Shown: positions 1 to 7,474 of the stretch, piece after piece
How positions within the stretch are numbered: position 1 is the first letter of the stretch
Layout of the letters: every line of letters begins with the position of its first letter
Assembly: GCA_023436825.1 (NCBI GenBank)
Contig: JAEZHS010000640.1
Span: 1-13,651 of the forward strand
Direction of reading: 5' to 3'
Origin: Pseudomonadota bacterium
GTDB lineage: Bacteria; Pseudomonadota; Alphaproteobacteria; Reyranellales; Reyranellaceae
DNA length: 13,651 bases
Notes under the pieces: generated by a model
Seen by the model: only the letters and a program-made list of their open reading frames with translations
What the model was told of the DNA's origin: nothing
Database searches by the model: none
Position numbers and translations under genes: made by a program

Positions 1-11
1 AGCTGGAAGCT

Positions 12-25
12 CGCGGTCCGGAAGA
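12..25. repeat. Partial copy of dispersed palindromic repeat (right arm)
   Basis: The bases CGCGGTCCGGAAGA match 14 of the 15 bases of the right arm of the inverted repeat at 12017-12031. They are also the reverse complement of the arm at 13602-13615. The copy abuts the stop codon of the VOC gene (26-28). Its left part lies outside the window, so only one arm can be seen. It is probably a REP-like intergenic unit at the 3' end of the gene. Confidence 0.6.
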
Positions 26-388
26 TCATGACGCCGTCCACACCGCGAGCTCGTATCCGTCCGGATCGGCGAAGTGGAACCGGCGGCCGCCGGGGAAGTC
101 GTAGGCCGCCTTGACGATGCGTCCGCCGGCCGCCTCTATGCGTCGCTGGATATCCGCAAGGTCGTTGGCGTAGAGGATGACCAATGGGCCGCCCCCGCCG
201 CGAGCCTTGGCGGCACCGGCGAAGCCGCCGGTCAGCCGGCCGTCGCGGAACTCGCAATATCCGGGACCGTAGTCCTTGAACGTCCAGCCGAAGACGTCGC
301 CATAGAACTTCTTGGCGCGCGCCACGTCGGTCACGTCGAACTCGACATAGTCGATGCGGCGGTCGTTCTCGCTCTTGGTCGTGGACAT
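26..388 (-). CDS. VOC family (glyoxalase/bleomycin-resistance fold) protein
   Basis: This 120-aa protein is the size of a single-domain VOC (vicinal oxygen chelate) protein. The N-terminal half has the RIDYVEFDVTDVARAKKFYGDVFGW pattern split as a first beta strand, then a helix ending in the typical FYGDVFGW. The C-terminal half ends in HFADPDGYELAVW, the usual closing strand, with Glu113 in the position of a metal ligand. Such proteins bind a divalent metal and act as lyases, isomerases, dioxygenases or binding proteins; the substrate cannot be told here. It is probably cytoplasmic, with no signal peptide or membrane segment. The ATG at 386-388 has AGGAG five bases upstream, but that site lies inside a perfect hairpin (389-419). 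It sits 97 bases downstream of the acyl-CoA dehydrogenase on the same strand and may share its transcript. Confidence 0.88.
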   Translation of the reverse strand: MSTTKSENDRRIDYVEFDVTDVARAKKFYGDVFGWTFKDYGPGYCEFRDGRLTGGFAGAAKARGGGGPLVILYANDLADIQRRIEAAGGRIVKAAYDFPGGRRFHFADPDGYELAVWTAS

Positions 389-419
389 GATCGCTCCTGG
401 ATGAAGGGGAGGAGCGATC
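389..419 (-). promoter_or_regulatory. Perfect 10-bp inverted repeat covering the VOC ribosome-binding site
   Basis: On the plus strand GATCGCTCCT (389-398) and AGGAGCGATC (410-419) are exact reverse complements separated by 11 bases. Read as minus-strand mRNA, the 3' arm AGGAGCGATC holds the Shine-Dalgarno AGGAG and runs directly into the ATG, so a folded transcript would hide the ribosome-binding site. The dyad could instead be a DNA operator for a dimeric regulator. The sequence shows the dyad; the function is inferred. Confidence 0.6.
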
Positions 420-485
420 CTGTCCGATATTCATGCCGGCGTCTTCGGCCGGAGCTGTGACCTCGGTTGTGTGCCAGCAGTGCTG

Positions 486-1691
<1,206 letters not shown>

Positions 1692-1769
1692 GGCTAACCT
1701 CCTGATGCCGTAGGCCCTTGGTAGGGCTGCGTGCTCCATCAGGAAATTGAATAGATTTCATGATATCTC
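1692..1769. promoter_or_regulatory. Divergent promoter region between acyl-CoA dehydrogenase and LysR
   Basis: The 78-base spacer must carry the start signals for both divergent genes. The part next to LysR (about 1741-1785) is strikingly AT-rich for this window. It contains short dyads: ATGA-TATC-TCAT (1760-1771) and GATTAATC (1778-1785). These are candidate LysR-family binding sites, but I see no convincing T-N11-A box with longer arms and no clear -35/-10 pair. A small 5-bp hairpin, GCCCT-TGGT-AGGGC (1714-1727), lies in the dehydrogenase leader. Confidence 0.4.
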
Positions 1770-2696
1770 ATGCACATGATTAATCTCTCACGCATCGACC
1801 TCAACCTCCTGGTCGTGCTGGAGGCGATCGTCGCCGAAGGCGGCGTCAGCCGCGCGGCCGAGCGGCTCAACTTGACGCAGCCCGCCGTGAGCCATGCGCT
1901 GGCCCGGCTGCGCGAGCTGTTCGACGATCCGCTGTTCGTGCGCGAGGGCCGCAACCTCGCGCCGACATCGCTCACCAAGCGCCTGGTCGAGCCGCTGCGC
2001 CAGTCGCTGCAGGCGCTGGGTGCGCTGATCGAGAAAGGCGAGAGCTTCGATCCGGCGCGGACGGAAGCGGTCTTCACGGTATCGATGCGCGATCCCATGG
2101 AGGTGCTGATCCTGCCACGCATGATGCAGCGCTTCAGGCGCACCGCGCCGCAAGTCGACTTGCGCACGGTGCAGGTCCGCCGCCGCAGCCTCGAGAGCGG
2201 CCTCGCAGACGGTACGCTCGACGCTGCCCTCGATGTCGCCCTGCCTCTGTCGGAGCGAATCCACCGCCAGCGAGTGAGCGCCGACCGCTTCGTGGTGGCG
2301 GCCCGCAAGGGGCACCCGCGGGTGCGGCCGGGCTTTACCCTGGCGGCCTACCTTGCCGAGAAGCATGTCATGGTGACATCGCGCCGCCGCGGTCCGGGGG
2401 CGGAGGACATCGAACTCGGCCAGCAGGGCCGGCGCCGCCACGTTGCCTTGCGTTGCCGCAACTATCTCGCGGCCATCCGCGTGGTGGCCGAGAGCGATCT
2501 GGTGCTGACGATGACCGCGCGCTACGCGTCGTTGCTCGGTACCGGATCGGGGGTGCGGGTGTTGCCCATGCCGCTCAAGATGCCGACGCTCGATCTCTTT
2601 CTCTATTGGCACGACCGCGTCCACGACGACCCGGCCAATCGCTGGCTGCGCTTGCAGCTCGTCGAAGCGTTGGGCAAGACTGGCAGACGTCCGTAA
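1770..2696 (+). CDS. LysR family transcriptional regulator
   Basis: This 308-aa protein has standard LysR length. Residues about 6-66 form the winged helix-turn-helix domain: LSRIDLNLLVVLEAIV opens it, SRAAERLNLTQPAVSHALARLR is the recognition unit, and DDPLFVREGRNLAPT is the wing, close to the NodD/NahR/SyrM branch. The rest (about 90-300) is the periplasmic-binding-protein-like effector domain; the inducer is unknown. An ATG at 1776 (MINLSRIDLNLL) is an equally good start. Neither start has a strong Shine-Dalgarno, so translation may be leaderless or weak. The gene is divergent from the acyl-CoA dehydrogenase, which suggests control of that gene and of itself. The peptidase gene begins 17 bases after its stop, so it could also be a target or simply co-transcribed. 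Confidence 0.93.
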   Translation: MHMINLSRIDLNLLVVLEAIVAEGGVSRAAERLNLTQPAVSHALARLRELFDDPLFVREGRNLAPTSLTKRLVEPLRQSLQALGALIEKGESFDPARTEAVFTVSMRDPMEVLILPRMMQRFRRTAPQVDLRTVQVRRRSLESGLADGTLDAALDVALPLSERIHRQRVSADRFVVAARKGHPRVRPGFTLAAYLAEKHVMVTSRRRGPGAEDIELGQQGRRRHVALRCRNYLAAIRVVAESDLVLTMTARYASLLGTGSGVRVLPMPLKMPTLDLFLYWHDRVHDDPANRWLRLQLVEALGKTGRRP

Positions 2697-2713
2697 TCGC
2701 CGGAGTTCATCGC

Positions 2714-4774
2714 GTGTCATTCGATACCAGGCCGACCGTCGATCAGCCCGACGACGATCCGTACCTCTGGCTCGAGGACATCGAGAGCGAACGTGCGCTC
2801 GCCTGGGTGGCGGCCGAGAACGATCGCACGCTGAAAACCTTCGGCGGCGCGGAGTTCGCGGCGGATCGCGACATCCTGTCGGCGATCCTCGACCGGCCCG
2901 ACAAGATCCCCTTGATCGCGCGGCGCGGGCCGTGGGTCTATAATTTCTGGCTCGATGCCAAGAACCCGCGCGGCCTGTGGCGTCGCACGACGCTCGACAG
3001 CTATCGCCTCGACCAGCCGGCCTGGGATGTCCTGCTCGACATCGATGCCCTGGCCGCGGCCGAAGGCGATGACTGGATCTGGGGTGGCGCCACGACTCGG
3101 CCGGGCACGCATGATCGCGCGATCGTGCGTCTGTCGCGCGGCGGCAGCGACGCCGTGGTGCTGCGCGAATTCGACCTGACGAGTCGGACCTTCGTGAAGG
3201 ACGGCTTCGTCCTGCCGGAAGCCAAGGGCGGGGTGAGCTGGCTCGATCCCGACACACTGCTGCTCAGCAGCGCCTGGGGTGGTGACGTCACGACGTCGGG
3301 CTACGCCCGCACGGTGCGGCTGTGGCGGCGCGGCACCGACGCGGCCCAGGCCCCGGTTCTTTTCGACGTATCGCGGCAGAGCATGTCGGCCGGCGCGGGA
3401 GTCGACCGCGAGCATGCCTCGAAGCTCGTGTGGTACGCCGAACACATTGGCTTCTTCGACGTCACTCTCTGGATGGCGGACGGCGAGGGCGCCAACCGCG
3501 TCAAGCTCGACTTGCCGACCGACGTCGAGATGCAGACCCACTACGACTGGATGGCGATCAAGCCGCGCAAGAGCTGGACGGTGGGAGGCAGGACCTGGCC
3601 TGCCGACACCTTGCTCGGCATCAGGTTCGATGCGTTCATGGCCGGCAGCCGTGATTTCGTCGTCCTGTTCGAGCCCGCTGCCCGGCGGGTGCTCGAAGGC
3701 TTCTTCTGGAATACCGGCCGGCTGGTACTGTCGATCCTCGACAACCTGCAGCCGGTGTTCGAGGTCCTCACGCCATCCGATGCCGGCTGGGTGCGACGCG
3801 GGCTGGCCGGCCTGCCGGCGATCGGTGTGGTCGACCTCTCGCCGCTGGATGTCGAACCGTCGGAGAGCAATGGCGACCTCGTTGCGACGGTGCAGGATCC
3901 GTTGACGCCGCATTCCCTGATGTTGCTCGCCAAGGACAAGGGCCCGGTCCTGCTCAAGCGGTCTTCGCCGGCATTTTCGCCGGAGGGCCTGGTGGTGACT
4001 CGTCACGAGGCGATCTCGATCGACGGCGAGCGCATCCCCTACACCCAGACCGGTCCGGCCGGCGAGACCGGCGATGCGCCGGTGCATCTCACCGGCTACG
4101 GCGGCTTCCGCCTGCCGAGCAGGCCTTACTACAACGCGAGCATCGGCAAGATGTGGCTGGAACGGGGTGGCACCAGCGTCATCGCCAACATCAGGGGCGG
4201 CGGCGAGTTCGGCACCCTCTGGCATGATGCCGGCCGCGGCGCCGGCAAGCGGCTGACGCACGACGATTTCGCCGCCGTCGCCGCCGACCTGGTGCGCCGC
4301 GGCGTGACGCGGCCAAGCCGCATTGCCGCCGAGGGCGGATCGAACGGCGGCATCCTGATCACCAACATGCTGACGCGCTATCCCGAGCGCTTCGGCGCCT
4401 TGTTCTGCACCATCCCGCTGATCGACATGCGCCGCTACTCCAAGCTCCTGGCCGGCGCGAGCTGGATCGCCGAATACGGCGATCCCGACAAGCCGGAGGA
4501 ATGGGACTGGCTGAAAACCTATTCGGCTTATCATCAGGCCGTGCCCGGCCGGGCCTATCCGCCGATGCTGATCGCCACGACACGCCGCGACGATCGCGTG
4601 CATCCGGGCCACGCCCGCAAGATGACGGCCAAGCTGCGCGCCATGGGCTACGACCAGGTCTATTTCTACGAGCCCGCTGCCGGCGGTCACGGCTACGGCA
4701 AGGACAACAAGGAGCGGGCCGCCTTCTCGGCGCTGGGCTACACGTTCCTCCGGCAGAAGATCGGCTGGTCGTAA
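2714..4774 (+). CDS. Prolyl oligopeptidase family serine peptidase (S9)
   Basis: The protein has 686 aa from a GTG start at 2714. GGAG lies eight bases upstream and the family hallmark DDPYLWLEDIESERALAWV follows soon after; the open frame extends back to 2453 only inside the LysR gene. An N-terminal beta-propeller (about 75-415) is followed by an alpha/beta-hydrolase domain. The nucleophile is Ser543 in GGSNGG, preceded by the oxyanion-region GGGEFG. The acid is most likely Asp626 in DDRVHPGH, and the base is His659 in GGHGYG. Enzymes of this group cleave short peptides on the carboxyl side of proline or related residues. There is no signal peptide or membrane segment, so it is probably cytosolic. 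It resembles the COG1505 group (S9A-like), but its peptide specificity is not known. A small unknown gene follows 18 bases downstream. Confidence 0.92.
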   Translation: MSFDTRPTVDQPDDDPYLWLEDIESERALAWVAAENDRTLKTFGGAEFAADRDILSAILDRPDKIPLIARRGPWVYNFWLDAKNPRGLWRRTTLDSYRLDQPAWDVLLDIDALAAAEGDDWIWGGATTRPGTHDRAIVRLSRGGSDAVVLREFDLTSRTFVKDGFVLPEAKGGVSWLDPDTLLLSSAWGGDVTTSGYARTVRLWRRGTDAAQAPVLFDVSRQSMSAGAGVDREHASKLVWYAEHIGFFDVTLWMADGEGANRVKLDLPTDVEMQTHYDWMAIKPRKSWTVGGRTWPADTLLGIRFDAFMAGSRDFVVLFEPAARRVLEGFFWNTGRLVLSILDNLQPVFEVLTPSDAGWVRRGLAGLPAIGVVDLSPLDVEPSESNGDLVATVQDPLTPHSLMLLAKDKGPVLLKRSSPAFSPEGLVVTRHEAISIDGERIPYTQTGPAGETGDAPVHLTGYGGFRLPSRPYYNASIGKMWLERGGTSVIANIRGGGEFGTLWHDAGRGAGKRLTHDDFAAVAADLVRRGVTRPSRIAAEGGSNGGILITNMLTRYPERFGALFCTIPLIDMRRYSKLLAGASWIAEYGDPDKPEEWDWLKTYSAYHQAVPGRAYPPMLIATTRRDDRVHPGHARKMTAKLRAMGYDQVYFYEPAAGGHGYGKDNKERAAFSALGYTFLRQKIGWS

Positions 4775-4792
4775 TTGCGGGGGTGATAGGCA

Positions 4793-5209
4793 ATGGAGGA
4801 TCTCCGGCACGATCTCTCGGGGATCTGGCAGGGCCGCTATTCGTATTTCGATCCGCGTGAGCCGGTGGCGTTCGTGGCGGTCGTCATCGATGCTGCGGGC
4901 AGCCTGGGTGGCGCCATTCATGAGCGATGCAGCGAGGGCGAAGCGGCCGGCGGTTATCTCTACGCCGCACTGAGCGGCCAGCACGCCGGCTCGGCCGTCA
5001 CCTTCATCAAGACCTACGACGGCACCGGCGGCTGGAAACACTCGGTCGATTACGAGGGCACGATCAACGACGACGGCACGGAGATCACCGGCCATTGGCA
5101 ATTGCAGGACCAGTGGGGCGTGTGGACCGGCCCGTTCCTGATGATGCGAGCCAATGGCATCGAGGACGCGATGATCAGGAAGGCGATGCAGCCCGCCGAC
5201 GCATCATAG
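4793..5209 (+). CDS. Hypothetical protein, possible small beta-barrel
   Basis: I do not recognise this 138-aa protein. It has no signal peptide, membrane helix or cysteine-rich motif. It looks like a run of beta strands with Gly-Trp signatures: SGIWQGRYSYFD near the N-terminus, then GTGGWKHSVDYEGTINDDGTEITGHW split over two hairpins, then WGVWTGPFLMMR near the C-terminus. This is the spacing seen in small lipocalin- or avidin-like barrels, so a binding or stress role is possible but unproven. The ATG at 4793 follows a G-rich stretch (GGGGGTG) about nine bases upstream. It starts 18 bases after the peptidase stop, so the two genes are probably co-transcribed. Its last 6 bases overlap the end of the convergent GNAT gene. 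Confidence 0.75.
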   Translation: MEDLRHDLSGIWQGRYSYFDPREPVAFVAVVIDAAGSLGGAIHERCSEGEAAGGYLYAALSGQHAGSAVTFIKTYDGTGGWKHSVDYEGTINDDGTEITGHWQLQDQWGVWTGPFLMMRANGIEDAMIRKAMQPADAS

Positions 5210-5749
5210 GCGCTTGGCCAGCATGATGTCGGGTCGGCCGGCGCCGTTCACGTCGGGCAGCAAGCCGACGATCTCATAGCCGTGGCGGCGATAGAAGGTG
5301 AGGGCGTGCCCGCGCGTTGTCGCCTCCGTCGCCGCGACGTGGCCGACCGTATCGGGCCAGAGGTCGCGGCCGAACAGGTTGGTGCCGCCGTAGTCATCAT
5401 CGCTGCCGAGGAAGAGCGTCAGCACTCCCTCGCTGCGGGCGCGCGCCTCGAGCGCCGCCATCAGCGCCGAGCCGATGCCGCGGCGCTGGCAGTCGGGCGC
5501 CACGACCAGGGGATGGATCTCCCAGCCGTGGCTGTAGGTGCGGATCGCGCCGATCCAGCCGACCAGCCGATCGCCCTCGAGGGCGGCGTGCCCGAGCCAG
5601 CCGTCCTCGGCGCAGCGCAACGCCACCTCGGCCTCCGCCTCGCCGGGGCCATTGTAAGCCGAAGGCACATGGGCGAGCGCGTCGCGCAGGATCCTGGCCG
5701 CGTCGGCATGCCGAGCCGGCGCCAGCGCCGCGAAATCGACGATCTCCAT
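5204..5749 (-). CDS. GNAT N-acetyltransferase, aminoglycoside 6'-N-acetyltransferase-like
   Basis: This 181-aa GNAT protein transfers an acetyl group from acetyl-CoA to an amine. Motif A, with the pyrophosphate-binding loop, is HPLVVAPDCQRRGIGSALM (79-97). The block TLFLGSDDDYGGTNLFGRDLW (111-131) and the C-terminal FYRRHGYEIVGLLPDVNGAGRPDI (152-175, ending in MLAKRL) follow the pattern of AAC(6')-I enzymes. Whether it acts on an aminoglycoside or on a native amine is open; many chromosomal relatives have no resistance phenotype. The ATG at 5747-5749 overlaps the stop of the upstream LysE gene as TGATG, so translation is probably coupled. The wider open frame to 6148 is only a shadow of the LysE gene. 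Its stop overlaps the convergent plus-strand gene by 6 bases. Confidence 0.9.
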   Translation of the reverse strand: MEIVDFAALAPARHADAARILRDALAHVPSAYNGPGEAEAEVALRCAEDGWLGHAALEGDRLVGWIGAIRTYSHGWEIHPLVVAPDCQRRGIGSALMAALEARARSEGVLTLFLGSDDDYGGTNLFGRDLWPDTVGHVAATEATTRGHALTFYRRHGYEIVGLLPDVNGAGRPDIMLAKRL

Positions 5750-6375
5750 CAGGTCCTCGAGCCGGCGAAGGTGACGGCCGCGGCGCCGGCGCCGATCAGC
5801 AGGCCGCCGCCCACCTTGTTGACGACGCCGATGGCGCGCGGATTGGCGACGAAGCCGCGGGCGCGGGTCGCGACCAGCGCGTAGCCGAAGGCATTGGCGA
5901 AGGCCAGCAGCAGGAAGGTCGTCTCGAACACGACCATTTGGGTGAGGAAGTCGGCCTGCGGATCGAGGAAGGCCGGGAGGAAGGCGACGAAGAAGGTGAT
6001 GCTCTTGGGGTTGAGCGCCGTCACCAGCCAGGCATGGCCCAGCATGCGGGCGGCCGAGGCCGCGTCGGTGCGCGGCGCGGCATCGAGCGTCCCGCCGACG
6101 CGCCAGAGCTTTATCCCCAGATAGACGAGATAGCCCGCGCCTACCCACTTAAGGATCGTGAACAACGTGGCGGAGGCAGCGAGCAGGGCGCCGAGGCCCA
6201 GCATGGAGAGCGTCATGGCCGTGAAATCGCCCAGCGCCACGCCCACCGTCATGGGCAGCACAGTGCGCCAGCCCTGGCCCAGGGCATAGGAGACGACCAG
6301 CAGCACGGTCGGCCCCGGTATGATCAGCAGCACCGCCGACGCGGCAGTGAAGGCGGCCCAGCTTTCGAACGTCAT
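5749..6375 (-). CDS. LysE/RhtB family amino-acid exporter (translocator)
   Basis: This 208-aa integral membrane protein has LysE/RhtB family length. The first helix carries the family signature IIPGPTVLLVVSYALGQGW, with the conserved Pro-Gly-Pro. It is followed by VGVALGDFTAMTLSMLGLGALL and WVGAGYLVYLGIKLWR, then hydrophobic segments around NPKSITFFVAFLPAFL and the C-terminal VVNKVGGGLLIGAGAAAVTFA. In total about six helices are predicted. Family members export amino acids or derivatives by proton antiport across the inner membrane; the substrate here is unknown. GGAGGA sits six bases before the ATG at 6373-6375. It lies 50 bases after the SDR stop, and its own stop overlaps the GNAT start (TGATG). 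The three genes are therefore likely one operon under the TetR-controlled SDR promoter. Confidence 0.93.
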   Translation of the reverse strand: MTFESWAAFTAASAVLLIIPGPTVLLVVSYALGQGWRTVLPMTVGVALGDFTAMTLSMLGLGALLAASATLFTILKWVGAGYLVYLGIKLWRVGGTLDAAPRTDAASAARMLGHAWLVTALNPKSITFFVAFLPAFLDPQADFLTQMVVFETTFLLLAFANAFGYALVATRARGFVANPRAIGVVNKVGGGLLIGAGAAAVTFAGSRT

Positions 6376-6425
6376 GCAATCCTCCGGTTACGCTCCGGGG
6401 ATCAAGCCACAGGCCCTTGCGGAGG

Positions 6426-7364
6426 TCAGCCGGCTTTTGCCGTCTTGCCGCCGTCGATCACGACCTGTGCACCCGTCATGAAAGGATGGTCGTCGGAGGC
6501 GAGTGTCAGGGCCATTGCGGCGACCTCCTCGGCTGTCGCGAGCCGTCCGAGGCCGGGCACGTTGTTCTTGACCCACTGGTTCAGGCCGACCCGCCACACG
6601 GCGTCCGGTACGTTCTCCATGCCGGCGGCCTTGCGCAGGAAGGGCGTGTCGGTCGTGCCGGGTACCAGCGTGTTCACGCGGATGCCCTGCTGGGCGTAGT
6701 CGAGCGCAGCACCTTGGACCAGTCCGGCCAGCGCGCGCTTGCTCGCCGTATAGGCTGTGCGCCTGGCCTGGGTGGCGATGGCGTTGGAGGAGGCGGTGAC
6801 GACGATCGTGCCGCCGCCCGCCTTCAGCATGTGTGGGACCTCGTACTTCATGGCCAGGAAGACGCCGCGCAGGTTGGTATTGCTGACGCGATCCCATTCC
6901 TCGGCGCTGTATTCGTGCAGCGGCTTTTCGATGGTGATGCCGGCGTTGTTGAAGGCGACGTCCAGGCGGCCGTAGGCGCCGACCGCAGCGTCGATGAAGG
7001 CGCGGACCTCGTCCTCGACCAGGACGTCGGCTTTCACATAGAGCGCGTCGCCACCGGCGGCCTTGATTTCACGCTCGACCTCCTGCCCGAGCGCCGTCCG
7101 ACGACCGCAGAAGGCGACTTTGCCGCCTTCCGCCGCAAAGGCGAGGGCCGCGGCCCGGCCAATGCCGGACGTGGCGCCGGTGATGGCGACGACCTTGCCG
7201 TCGAAGCGCCGGCTGCCGGGCTGCAGCGGTACCGGAGGCGACTTCGGCGGCAAGGCAAGAGCGACACCCGCCGCCAAGCCGGTGATGAGACCGGCGGCGG
7301 CACCAAGGGTGGTCGAGCCCAGGATACGGCGGCGGTTGGGAGGGGGAGGCGTGTCGAGCGACAT
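6426..7364 (-). CDS. SDR family oxidoreductase with Tat-like N-terminal signal
   Basis: This 312-aa protein is a classical short-chain dehydrogenase/reductase preceded by about 50 extra residues. The SDR core starts at FDGKVVAITGATSGIG (54-69), with the Rossmann TGATSGIG loop, NNAG at 139-142, Ser192, and YTASK giving Tyr205 and Lys209 as the catalytic residues. It ends in FMTGAQVVIDGGK. The N-terminus has NRRRILG (10-16), a twin-arginine motif, then a Gly/Ala-rich hydrophobic stretch (17-38) with an AxA site (35-37) and a Pro-rich linker. This predicts Tat export or a membrane anchor, unusual for an NAD(P)-dependent enzyme. AGGAG lies eight bases before the ATG at 7362-7364. The substrate is unknown. 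It is divergent from TetR, with a promoter and dyad between them. Confidence 0.92.
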   Translation of the reverse strand: MSLDTPPPPNRRRILGSTTLGAAAGLITGLAAGVALALPPKSPPVPLQPGSRRFDGKVVAITGATSGIGRAAALAFAAEGGKVAFCGRRTALGQEVEREIKAAGGDALYVKADVLVEDEVRAFIDAAVGAYGRLDVAFNNAGITIEKPLHEYSAEEWDRVSNTNLRGVFLAMKYEVPHMLKAGGGTIVVTASSNAIATQARRTAYTASKRALAGLVQGAALDYAQQGIRVNTLVPGTTDTPFLRKAAGMENVPDAVWRVGLNQWVKNNVPGLGRLATAEEVAAMALTLASDDHPFMTGAQVVIDGGKTAKAG

Positions 7365-7374
7365 GGCAAGCTCC

Positions 7375-7395
7375 TATCTTGTCGATGGCAAGATA
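7375..7395. promoter_or_regulatory. Candidate TetR operator: perfect 7+7 dyad over the SDR start site
   Basis: TATCTTG (7375-7381) and CAAGATA (7389-7395) are exact reverse complements with a 7-base spacer. The site lies between the SDR and the divergent TetR gene, touching the predicted -10 box of the SDR promoter and covering its expected transcription start. This geometry fits repression by the adjacent TetR protein. Binding itself is inferred. Confidence 0.65.
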
Positions 7396-7423
7396 ATTTA
7401 CTCTCCGATCTTTACAATGACAA
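7395..7423 (-). promoter_or_regulatory. Predicted sigma-70-type promoter of the SDR/LysE/GNAT genes
   Basis: On the minus strand TTGTCA (7418-7423) matches the -35 consensus at five of six positions. It is followed after exactly 17 bases by TAAATT (7395-7400) as a weaker -10. The region is AT-rich compared with its surroundings. Transcription would start near 7388, inside the TATCTTG/CAAGATA dyad. Confidence 0.5.
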
Positions 7424-7474
7424 ATCTCGGCTTGGTCGCTTGACACCCCGGCGTAGCGCGTGAAGGGATGGCCC

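Noticed and set aside
436..452. CCGGC-N7-GCCGG hairpin as a terminator after the acyl-CoA dehydrogenase
   Set aside because: The stem is only 5 bp, no T-run follows on the minus strand, and such short GC dyads are common by chance at this base composition.
1714..1727. GCCCT-TGGT-AGGGC hairpin as an attenuator of the dehydrogenase gene
   Set aside because: A 5-bp stem without a T-run or leader peptide is too weak to support attenuation.
2453..2713. An 87-residue N-terminal extension of the S9 peptidase
   Set aside because: It lies inside the LysR coding region in another frame, has no family similarity, and the GTG at 2714 has a ribosome-binding site just before the family N-terminus.
2717..5101. 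A 794-codon open frame on the minus strand opposite the S9 peptidase
   Set aside because: It is antisense to a gene with clear catalytic motifs; its translation is rich in Arg, Ala and Gly without recognisable domains, as expected from GC-rich third-position bias.
7440..7445. TTGACA as a -35 box for the first TetR gene
   Set aside because: A -10 box 16-18 bases later would fall at or past the start of translation and nothing there resembles one, so the match is probably chance.
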